A DNA stretch of 6,253 nt from an uncultured beta proteobacterium (GTDB lineage: Bacteria; Pseudomonadota; Gammaproteobacteria; Burkholderiales; Burkholderiaceae): the NCBI GenBank assembly GCA_903938955.1, contig CAJAFJ010000574.1, positions 1 through 6,253 of the forward strand, read 5' to 3'. The notes under the pieces were generated by a model, which saw nothing but the letters and a program-made list of their open reading frames with translations, ran no database searches and was not told where the DNA came from. This document shows positions 1 to 5,199 of the stretch, in pieces. The number at the start of each line of letters is the position of its first letter. Position 1 is the stretch's first letter. The position numbers and the translations under genes were made by a program.

Positions 1-422
1 ATGGCGGGGTCGCTCCACTTGGTAATCTTGCCCAGGTAAATATCACCCAGCACCTGACCGTCGAGCTTCATTTGGCCCGGCGCAATGCCCTTGATATTGA
101 TCACGGGCACGGTACCGCCGATGACCGTGGGGAACTGGAACTGGCCTTTGGCCTTGAGCACTTCATCGGTTTGCGGCATATCGGACGCACCGAAATCGAC
201 CGTTTTGGAATCAATTTGTTTGATGCCGGCACCTGAACCCACGGATTGGTAGTTCACCTTGACGCCGGTCGCCTTGTTGTACTCGGCAGCCCATTTTGAA
301 TACAGGGGCGCGGGAAAAGTGGCGCCTGCACCGGTGATTTCCTGCGCACCGGCAAAGCTGGCGAAAGACAGGGAGGCGGCACCAGCCACACTGAACAAAG
401 CGATTTTGAAACTGGTTTTCAT
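1..422 (-). CDS. pstS: PstS, periplasmic phosphate-binding protein of the Pst ABC transporter (C-terminus beyond window)
   Basis: This is the high-affinity phosphate-binding protein that delivers inorganic phosphate to the PstCAB membrane complex. The first 140 codons are visible. Residues 1-26 form a Sec signal peptide: Lys near the N-terminus, a hydrophobic core, and an AGA-Q cleavage site at about 26/27. The mature start, [17 protein letters not shown], matches the E. coli PstS N-terminus closely. Residues aligning with E. coli phosphate ligands are present: Thr35 and Phe36 in GATFPAP, Ser63 in VGSGAG, and Asp81 in VDFGASD. The later blocks FQFPTVIGG and [12 protein letters not shown] are also PstS hallmarks. 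The ATG at 422 is chosen because it directly precedes the signal peptide; its Shine-Dalgarno is weak (TAGGT about 8 nt upstream). A Pho box and -10 element lie upstream, so induction by phosphate starvation through PhoB is expected. The left edge cuts the gene; pstC, pstA and pstB probably follow there (inference). Confidence 0.96.
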   Translation of the reverse strand, partial: MKTSFKIALFSVAGAASLSFASFAGAQEITGAGATFPAPLYSKWAAEYNKATGVKVNYQSVGSGAGIKQIDSKTVDFGASDMPQTDEVLKAKGQFQFPTVIGGTVPVINIKGIAPGQMKLDGQVLGDIYLGKITKWSDPA

Positions 423-446
423 TGACAGACCTATCGGAGTTAAATG

Positions 447-469
447 AACGTTGACAATTCGACAACGTT
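447..469. repeat. Inverted repeat in the pstS leader (AACGTTG / CAACGTT)
   Basis: Perfect 7-bp arms, AACGTTG (447-453) and CAACGTT (463-469), flank a 9-nt spacer. The element starts 3 bp downstream of the predicted -10 and ends 24 bp before the pstS ATG, so it spans the likely transcription start and most of the 5' leader. It could be a hairpin at the mRNA 5' end or an operator for a second regulator. No T-run follows, so it is not an intrinsic terminator. The symmetry is directly visible; the function is unknown. Confidence 0.55.
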
Positions 470-472
470 GTA

Positions 473-478
473 AATATA
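473..478 (-). promoter_or_regulatory. Predicted -10 element of the pstS promoter (TATATT)
   Basis: On the minus strand TATATT matches the sigma-70 -10 consensus TATAAT at five of six positions. It starts 9 bp after the downstream Pho half-site, the arrangement seen at PhoB-activated promoters, where the Pho box takes the place of a -35 element. The predicted start of transcription is near 466, giving a leader of about 45 nt. It is inferred from position and consensus only. Confidence 0.6.
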
Positions 479-487
479 AGAACTTTA

Positions 488-506
488 TGTGACATTGGTG
501 TGACAT
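488..506 (-). promoter_or_regulatory. Pho box (PhoB-binding site) upstream of pstS
   Basis: Read on the minus strand, ATGTCACACCAATGTCACA consists of two direct half-sites, each ATGTCACA, whose starts are 11 bp apart with the spacer CCA. This closely matches the known PhoB pattern of two CTGTCA-type repeats with 11-bp periodicity. The next bases, TAAAG, keep the A/T-rich character of the Pho box. It lies 65 bp upstream of the pstS start codon and is correctly spaced from a -10 element. PhoB~P binding here should activate pstS under phosphate limitation. Confidence 0.78.
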
Positions 507-535
507 ATTCGCACTACTTCGACTGTTGGAAATTG

Positions 536-557
536 AAAACCAGTCAGCGCTGGCTGG
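536..557 (-). terminator. Weak candidate terminator downstream of the aldehyde dehydrogenase gene
   Basis: On the minus strand, arms CCAG (557-554) and CTGG (543-540) can pair. One mismatch and an inner C-G or CAG/CTG pairing follow, and then TTTT (539-536) and an A/T-rich stretch. It lies about 110 nt after the dehydrogenase stop and upstream of the pstS promoter, a sensible place for a terminator. The stem is short and interrupted, so this is only a candidate. It is also the sole hairpin plus T-run found between the two genes. Confidence 0.28.
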
Positions 558-664
558 ATATGAACGGCGTGATCGACTTCTTTCCTCGTCAGCTGGTGGG
601 CTGGCGCACAGGCGGTTCAGTACGGTGACAGCTGCGCTGGACCTGGCGACCATGGGCTCAAAAA
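536..664 (+). pseudogene. Decayed, frameshifted fragment resembling an IS3-family transposase (OrfB)
   Basis: In the plus-strand frame of the ATG at 560, the translation around 536-607 reads [20 protein letters not shown] and continues VGW. This resembles the well-conserved IS3-family OrfB stretch between the first and second catalytic Asp, typically of the form GWLYLAVVIDLFSRRVVGW. That frame meets a stop near 631. In another frame, [14 protein letters not shown] (about 613-657) resembles the next part of the same domain (M-T-x-x-L-V-x-x-AL-x-MA). One frameshift near 605-615 would join the two pieces in the expected order. No DDE catalytic triad, first-ORF remnant or terminal inverted repeats are visible, so this is a short relic, not a mobile element. 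The assignment rests on recalled family consensus, with no alignment run. A chance match is less likely because both pieces fit and are ordered correctly. Confidence 0.5.
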
Positions 665-668
665 TCGT

Positions 669-2138
669 TCAAACAGGGCTATCGATGCGAATCCAGGTGG
701 TTTTGGTTTCGGTGTACTTATCAAACGCATGCAGGGACTTGTCGCGCCCTACCCCGCTTTGTTTGAAGCCGCCAAAGGGCACGGTGATGTCATCTTCATC
801 ATATTGGTTCACATGCACCGTTCCAGCGCGCAAGGCACGCGCAACGCCCAGCGCCTTGTTGATGTCACGGGTCCACACCGCCGCCTGCAAGCCGTACACA
901 CTTTGATTGGCCTGGCGCACCACATCGGCGGCATCGGTAAATGTCAATACCGACAGCACCGGTCCAAAAATTTCTTCACGCGCAATCGTCATGTCGTTGC
1001 GCACACCGTCAAAAATCGTCGGTTGCACATAGCAGCCACCGGATGCCACCCGCGCCTGCTCGCCACCTGCCAGCAGCTTGGCCCCTTCATTTTTACCAAT
1101 GTCGATATAGCGCAGCACCGAGTTCATCTGCGTCTGGTCCACGATAGCGCCCATCACTGTGGCCTTGTCGAGCGGGTCACCAGGTGCATAGCCCGGCACC
1201 AGCGCCAGCGCCTTTTCCAGAAATTTTTCTTTGATGCTGGCTTCCACAAACAAACGCGAGGGTGCATTGCAGCTTTCACCCTGGTTAAAGAAAATACTGC
1301 CGACCGCCGCCTCCACCGCCTTGTCCAGGTCCGGGCAATCCGCAAATACGATGTTGGGCGATTTGCCACCCAGTTCAGTCCAGGCACGCTTCAAGTTACT
1401 TTGTCCGGCCATGACGTGAATCTGCTTGCCCACGCGAGTGGAGCCGGTGAATGCAATGCAATCTACATCCATGTGCAAGGCCAGCGGTGAACCGGTCTCG
1501 GGGCCATAACCGGTGACCACATTGAAGACGCCGGGCGGAACACCCGCCTCCAACGCCAGATCGGCCATGCGCAAGGCCGTCAAGGGTGACTTTTCACTGG
1601 GCTTGAGCACCACCGAATTGCCGGCAGCCAAGGCCGGGGCAATCTTCCAGGAGGCCATGATCATGGGGTAGTTCCACGGCACGATGATGCCCACCACGCC
1701 CACCGGTTCGCGAGTGATCAGGGCCAGCGAAGTGCTGGGCGTGGGCGCTATTTCGTCATAGACCTTGTCGACCGCTTCGCCGTACCAGCGGAGGCAATTG
1801 GCGGCGCTGTTCACGTCCACAGCGCGCGCATATTTGATCGGTTTGCCCATGTCGAGTGTTTCGGTCATGGCCAGTTCATCGGCGTGCTGAATCAATAAAT
1901 CAGCGAAGCGGATCATGATTTGCTTGCGTTTGGCCGGGGCCAGGCCACACCAGCGCCGGTCTTCAAACGCGGTACGTGCTGCGGCGACCGCGCTGTTGAT
2001 GTCAGCCTCGTCGCAACGCGCGACCTGCGTCAACACGCGGCCATCGACCGGCGAGATGCAATCAAAAATGGCGTCCTTCTGAGCCCAGACGCGCTGGCCA
2101 TTGATCAGTGCACGGCCGTCGAATTTCAAATCCGTCAT
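669..2138 (-). CDS. puuC: NAD(P)+-dependent aldehyde dehydrogenase, PuuC-like (polyamine catabolism)
   Basis: This is a 489-residue aldehyde dehydrogenase, full length for the family. It has the oxyanion Asn156 in VPWNYP, the cofactor-binding Lys179 in VVLKPSE, the Rossmann-fold motif FTGSTRVG (230-237), the general base Glu255 in ELGGKSPN, the nucleophile Cys290 in NQGESC, and EEIFGPV (388-394). The C-terminal run VPFGGFKQSGVGRDKSLHAF and the following TETKTTWI closely resemble E. coli PuuC, which oxidises gamma-glutamyl-gamma-aminobutyraldehyde to gamma-glutamyl-GABA. Position just downstream of potFGHI supports a role in putrescine breakdown. Alternatives are 4-aminobutyraldehyde or other amino-aldehydes; family sequence alone does not settle the substrate. 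It is expected to be cytoplasmic. The ATG at 2138 has a strong Shine-Dalgarno, GGGGGTGAT, abutting it. The 70-nt gap after potI holds no convincing promoter or terminator, so co-transcription with potFGHI is likely but unproven. Confidence 0.9.
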   Translation of the reverse strand: MTDLKFDGRALINGQRVWAQKDAIFDCISPVDGRVLTQVARCDEADINSAVAAARTAFEDRRWCGLAPAKRKQIMIRFADLLIQHADELAMTETLDMGKPIKYARAVDVNSAANCLRWYGEAVDKVYDEIAPTPSTSLALITREPVGVVGIIVPWNYPMIMASWKIAPALAAGNSVVLKPSEKSPLTALRMADLALEAGVPPGVFNVVTGYGPETGSPLALHMDVDCIAFTGSTRVGKQIHVMAGQSNLKRAWTELGGKSPNIVFADCPDLDKAVEAAVGSIFFNQGESCNAPSRLFVEASIKEKFLEKALALVPGYAPGDPLDKATVMGAIVDQTQMNSVLRYIDIGKNEGAKLLAGGEQARVASGGCYVQPTIFDGVRNDMTIAREEIFGPVLSVLTFTDAADVVRQANQSVYGLQAAVWTRDINKALGVARALRAGTVHVNQYDEDDITVPFGGFKQSGVGRDKSLHAFDKYTETKTTWIRIDSPV

Positions 2139-2147
2139 ATCACCCCC
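2139..2147 (-). promoter_or_regulatory. Strong ribosome binding site of the aldehyde dehydrogenase gene
   Basis: GGGGGTGAT on the minus strand matches the anti-SD complement GGAGGTGAT at eight of nine positions and directly precedes the ATG, with its G-run at -9 to -5. It fixes the start codon at 2138 and suggests efficient, independent translation initiation despite the 70-nt gap after potI. Confidence 0.6.
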
Positions 2148-2208
2148 GATAAAAAATCAGAACAAGTCACAAACTGGATCGTGTCACATCAGCGCCAACA
2201 CCGGCGGT

Positions 2209-3069
2209 CTAAGGCAAATTCAGGCTGGCAAGTTCGGCCCGGGTCGCGGCGGCAATCTCGCGCTCACGCCGACGGGACTGGCGCGCCACCCAAACGCTGT
2301 AACTCACCACCGCCACGGTCGCCGACACAATCAGCAACGAGGCTGCGGCATAAATGGTTGGATTGATACCGCGCCGCGCGTAGCCAAAAATCACCTGCGG
2401 CAGCGTATTGACCCCCGGACCGGAGAGAAACTCGGCAATCACCACATCGTCAAACGACAAGGTAAAAGCCAACAAAAAGGCCGCCAAAATGGCTTGAAAT
2501 ATGTTCGGCATGGTGATGAGAAAAAACACCTGGTATGGGCGGGCGCCCAGATCCATGGCCGCCTCTTCAATCGACCGGTCCATCTCCAGCAAGCGCGACT
2601 GAACCACCACCATGCCGTAAGCCATGCCCAGCAGCGTGTGACCCAGGATGATGGTGAGAACGCCGCGCTGTGGCCAGCCAAAGGCATTCTGGACACCGAC
2701 CATCAACAGCAACAGCGACAGGCCAATGACCACTTCAGGCATGACCAGCGGTGCGTTGACCATGCCCGAAAAAATAGTGCGCCCCGGAAAGCGGCGGTAA
2801 CGCACCAGCACAAAGGCGGCAAAAGTGGCCAGCACCGCTGACAGCAGACCGGTGACGCCAGCCACCTTGATGGACAGCCAGAAACCCTCCACGAGCTTGG
2901 TGTCGCGCATCAAAGCCTCGTACCAGCGCAGCGAAAACCCTGTGAACTCGGCATCCTGTCGCGTGCTGTTGAACGAGAACACGATCATGAAGAACAAGGG
3001 CAAATACAAAAACAGATAGACCAGCGTCATCCAAAATTTGCCAAAGTTTTTCTCTAAGTAATTTTTCAT
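2209..3069 (-). CDS. potI: PotI, inner-membrane permease subunit of the polyamine ABC transporter
   Basis: The 286-residue protein is close to E. coli PotI in length. It has about six hydrophobic membrane segments, the first at about residues 13-32 (YLFLYLPLFFMIVFSF). The cytoplasmic EAA loop that contacts the ATPase is intact at 169-188 (EEAAMDLGARPYQVFFLITMP, with Glu169, Ala170, Ala171 and Gly175). The block FTLSFDDVVIAEF (202-214), followed by LSGPGVNTLP, is typical of PotC/PotI permeases. It pairs with PotH to form the translocation pore. The start lies 9 nt after the potH stop in TGAGGCGGTCGCATG, where the Shine-Dalgarno GAGG overlaps the potH stop codon, so translation is probably coupled to potH. 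The C-terminus ends in a charged tail (RQSRRREREIAAATRAEL). PotI rather than PotC is chosen from the operon's FGHI order and the PotF-like binding protein. Confidence 0.94.
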   Translation of the reverse strand: MKNYLEKNFGKFWMTLVYLFLYLPLFFMIVFSFNSTRQDAEFTGFSLRWYEALMRDTKLVEGFWLSIKVAGVTGLLSAVLATFAAFVLVRYRRFPGRTIFSGMVNAPLVMPEVVIGLSLLLLMVGVQNAFGWPQRGVLTIILGHTLLGMAYGMVVVQSRLLEMDRSIEEAAMDLGARPYQVFFLITMPNIFQAILAAFLLAFTLSFDDVVIAEFLSGPGVNTLPQVIFGYARRGINPTIYAAASLLIVSATVAVVSYSVWVARQSRRREREIAAATRAELASLNLP

Positions 3070-3078
3070 GCGACCGCC

Positions 3079-4005
3079 TCAGTTCCGGGGTTCGGCAGCG
3101 TCGCCGGTGTAGTGGTAATAAATAGCCAGCGGAATGACGATCAGCCCGATCATGACCACAGCCAGCGCCGTGGCACGCGGCCAGTTGTTGCTGGTGAACA
3201 TTTCGTCCCACACCACCCGCCCGATCATGATGTTTTCCGGCCCGCCGAGTAGCGAAGGAATGACGAACTCACCCAGTGACGGAATAAAAACCAGCATGAA
3301 CCCGGCGATGATGCCGGCCTTGGACAGGGGCACCGTGACCAGCCAGAATGCCTTGAAGGGCGAAGCCCCCAAATCGTAAGCGGCCTCCAGCAATCTAAAG
3401 TCCATCTTCACCAGATTGGCATACAGCGGCAGAATCATGAACGGCAAATACACATAGGTCATCCCCACCAGCATGGAGATGTTGGTGTAAAGCATCAGAA
3501 TTGGCTCATCTGTCAGCCCCATGGACATCAGCGCCCGGTTGAGCACACCCTGATCGGCCAGAATCCCTTTCCAGGCATAGACCCGCAGCAGGAACGAGGT
3601 CCAGAACGGCAACATCACCATCATCAACAACGCGGGTCGCACACTGGGCGCTGACCGCGCAATAAAGTAAGAGAACGGATAGCCAATGACCAGACACAGC
3701 ACCGCCGTGCACAGCGCATACCAAATCGAGCGCAGATAAGCCTCGGTGTAAATGGTCTGGAACAGCGGCCCACCGTCAGAGGTGCGAAAAATGGACAGGT
3801 AATTTTCGTATTTCAGCTTGAGCAGGCCGGTTTCAGAATCCCAGATCGGCTTGAAAGGGGCAATGTCGTTACCCATGTCCACGAAGCTGATGTACAGCAG
3901 AATCAGGAACGGCAAAAAGAAAAACAGCACCAGCCAGGTGTAAGGCACGCCAATGACAAAACGCCTGCCAGGCATTGGAATAGAGAGCTTGGCCATGTTC
4001 TTCAT
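3079..4005 (-). CDS. potH: PotH, inner-membrane permease subunit of the polyamine ABC transporter
   Basis: This is a 308-residue permease with about six membrane segments, the first at residues 22-41 (YTWLVLFFFLPFLILLYIS). It has a long periplasmic stretch after segment 1 (about 42-90) and an intact EAA loop at 207-226 (EAAYDLGASPFKAFWLVTVP). FIPSLGEFVIPSLLGG (240-255) is typical of PotB/PotH proteins. It forms the pore with PotI. The start is uncertain. The ATG at 4005 lies 1 nt after the potG stop (TGAGATG), an arrangement typical of translational coupling. The ATG at 3996 (MAKLSIP) is a close alternative. The frame also opens at 4059, but that would add an 18-residue leader (MRSFSGGVMWPASCCAIE) that lies wholly inside the potG 3' end and looks unlike a permease N-terminus. 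Starts at 4005 and 3996 both lack a strong Shine-Dalgarno, which favours coupling to potG. Confidence 0.92.
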   Translation of the reverse strand: MKNMAKLSIPMPGRRFVIGVPYTWLVLFFFLPFLILLYISFVDMGNDIAPFKPIWDSETGLLKLKYENYLSIFRTSDGGPLFQTIYTEAYLRSIWYALCTAVLCLVIGYPFSYFIARSAPSVRPALLMMVMLPFWTSFLLRVYAWKGILADQGVLNRALMSMGLTDEPILMLYTNISMLVGMTYVYLPFMILPLYANLVKMDFRLLEAAYDLGASPFKAFWLVTVPLSKAGIIAGFMLVFIPSLGEFVIPSLLGGPENIMIGRVVWDEMFTSNNWPRATALAVVMIGLIVIPLAIYYHYTGDAAEPRN

Positions 4006-4006
4006 C

Positions 4007-5107
4007 TCAATCGCGCAGCACGATGCCGGCCACATCACCCCACCAGAAAAAGACCTCATCCTCCCAGGTGATGTGACTCAAATCCCGGCGCGAAGTATTG
4101 GCCTCGGTGATCTTCACGCGCGTGCCATCGCTGGCAGCCACAATGTAGGTGTTGTAGGAGCCAAAGTAGGCAATCTCTTTCACCCGGCCCTTGAAGACGT
4201 TTTTATCGACGGCGGGGTGCTCCTTGCTGATCTCCATTTTTTCAGGGCGCACGGCAATCGCCACCGGCATGTTCAGGGTGCCACTGACCCCGTGTCCGAC
4301 CCGAATTTCACCGATACCGGTCACCGCCGCGCAGTGATCGACTTCATCCACACTGAGACGCCCCTCGAACAAATTGACGTTGCCGATGAAGTCGGCCACA
4401 AAGCGGTTGGCCGGGTGCTCGTAGACTTCTTCCGGCGTGCCGACCTGCAGCACCCGGCCTTTGCTCATGACCGCGATGCGACCGGCCATGGTCATGGCCT
4501 CTTCCTGGTCGTGCGTCACCAAGACGCAGGTGACGCCCACTTTCTCAATGATGTTCACCAGCTCAAACTGGGTTTGCTCGCGCAATTTTTTATCCAGTGC
4601 ACCAAGCGGCTCGTCGAGCAGTAACAGTTTGGGCCGCTTGGCCAGGCTGCGCGCCAGGGCCACGCGCTGCTGCTGGCCGCCTGAGAGTTGATGCGGTTTG
4701 CGTTTGGCGTAAGGTCCCAACTGCACCAGGTCCAGCATCTCACCGACCCGTTGCTTGATCTCTGCTTTGGGCAGACTCTCGCGCTTGAGGCCAAAAGCGA
4801 TGTTCTCCCAAATATCCAGATGCGGAAACAAGGCATAGGACTGAAACATCATGTTGATGGGACGGTCATAAGGCGGCATAGTGGCCACGTCCTGTCCGCC
4901 GAGCAAAATGCGCCCCGAGGTCGGTTTTTCGAATCCCGCCAGCATGCGCAGCAAGGTCGACTTACCACAACCCGAACTGCCAAGCAGGGCAAAAATTTCG
5001 CCCTTGTTGATGGACAGCGACACCTCGTCGACCGCGACAGCTTCATCGAAGCGCTTGACCAGCCGCTCGGTCACCAGATAACCGTCTTTTTCACCCATGT
5101 ATGCCAT
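4007..5107 (-). CDS. potG: PotG, ATP-binding subunit of the polyamine ABC transporter
   Basis: This is a 366-residue ABC ATPase of the PotA/PotG class that drives polyamine import from the cytoplasmic face of PotHI. All motifs are intact: Walker A GSSGCGKST (43-51), Q-loop Gln89 in MMFQSYALFPH, signature LSGGQQQR (141-148), Walker B LLLLDEP (161-167) followed by the D-loop GALD, and H-loop His199 in VTHDQEEAM. The C-terminal third (about 245-360) is a TOBE-type domain, with VAIAVRPEKM (282-291) and a FKGRVKEIAYFGS strand region typical of this class. The ATG at 5107 is taken as the start, with AAGG about 8 nt upstream; a second ATG at 5098 has no Shine-Dalgarno. The gene lies downstream of a terminator-like hairpin that separates it from potF, and its stop codon is 1 nt from the potH start. 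Confidence 0.95.
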   Translation of the reverse strand: MAYMGEKDGYLVTERLVKRFDEAVAVDEVSLSINKGEIFALLGSSGCGKSTLLRMLAGFEKPTSGRILLGGQDVATMPPYDRPINMMFQSYALFPHLDIWENIAFGLKRESLPKAEIKQRVGEMLDLVQLGPYAKRKPHQLSGGQQQRVALARSLAKRPKLLLLDEPLGALDKKLREQTQFELVNIIEKVGVTCVLVTHDQEEAMTMAGRIAVMSKGRVLQVGTPEEVYEHPANRFVADFIGNVNLFEGRLSVDEVDHCAAVTGIGEIRVGHGVSGTLNMPVAIAVRPEKMEISKEHPAVDKNVFKGRVKEIAYFGSYNTYIVAASDGTRVKITEANTSRRDLSHITWEDEVFFWWGDVAGIVLRD

Positions 5108-5140
5108 GTATCCAACCTTGCTTGTCGTGAACCCGAAACT

Positions 5141-5177
5141 AAAAAGGGCTGTTCGTACAACGCGTACAAACAGCCCT
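5141..5177 (-). terminator. Intrinsic terminator/attenuator between potF and potG
   Basis: On the minus strand, a perfect 9-bp stem AGGGCTGTT / AACAGCCCT (5177-5169 with 5153-5145) is extended, after one mismatch, by GTAC/GTAC and closed by a 5-nt loop. The stem runs straight into TTTTT (5145-5141, sharing the last T) and then AGTTTC. This is a textbook rho-independent terminator. It begins 22 nt after the potF stop and ends about 33 nt before the potG start. Because no good promoter fits between the hairpin and potG, potGHI expression probably depends on partial readthrough, which would leave potF mRNA in excess. The hairpin may also protect the potF transcript 3' end. Confidence 0.85.
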
Positions 5178-5199
5178 GACTTTCAGTTAGATCAATACC

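Noticed and set aside
526..906. 126-codon plus-strand open frame starting in the intergenic region
   Set aside because: Most of it is antisense to the dehydrogenase 3' end. Its only meaningful part (about 613-657) is better explained as part of the frameshifted transposase relic.
729..1490. 253-codon open frame on the plus strand, antisense to the aldehyde dehydrogenase gene
   Set aside because: The opposite strand encodes a full-length aldehyde dehydrogenase with every catalytic motif. The plus-strand translation is rich in His, Arg and Gln with no recognisable domain, as expected of a shadow frame.
2163..2190. TGTCACAT (2182-2189) and GTCACAAA nearby, resembling Pho half-sites, in the potI-dehydrogenase gap
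   Set aside because: The two elements are about 17 bp apart, not 11, the second is a poor match, and no -10 element is suitably placed. The similarity is probably chance.
2139..2208. Possible separate promoter or terminator between potI and the aldehyde dehydrogenase gene
   Set aside because: A CGCC/GGCG mini-stem exists after potI but no T-run follows it. A T-rich stretch precedes the RBS, but no -35/-10 pair with normal spacing could be found.
2101..2841. 246-codon open frame on the plus strand across potI and the potI-dehydrogenase gap
   Set aside because: It is antisense to a clear PotI permease. The translation is dominated by His, Gln, Asn and Arg, has no known motif, and has no convincing ribosome binding site.
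3953..4624. 223-codon open frame on the plus strand antisense to potG and the start of potH
   Set aside because: The potG frame has intact Walker, signature and H-loop motifs. The antisense translation is His/Asp rich with no recognisable fold signature.
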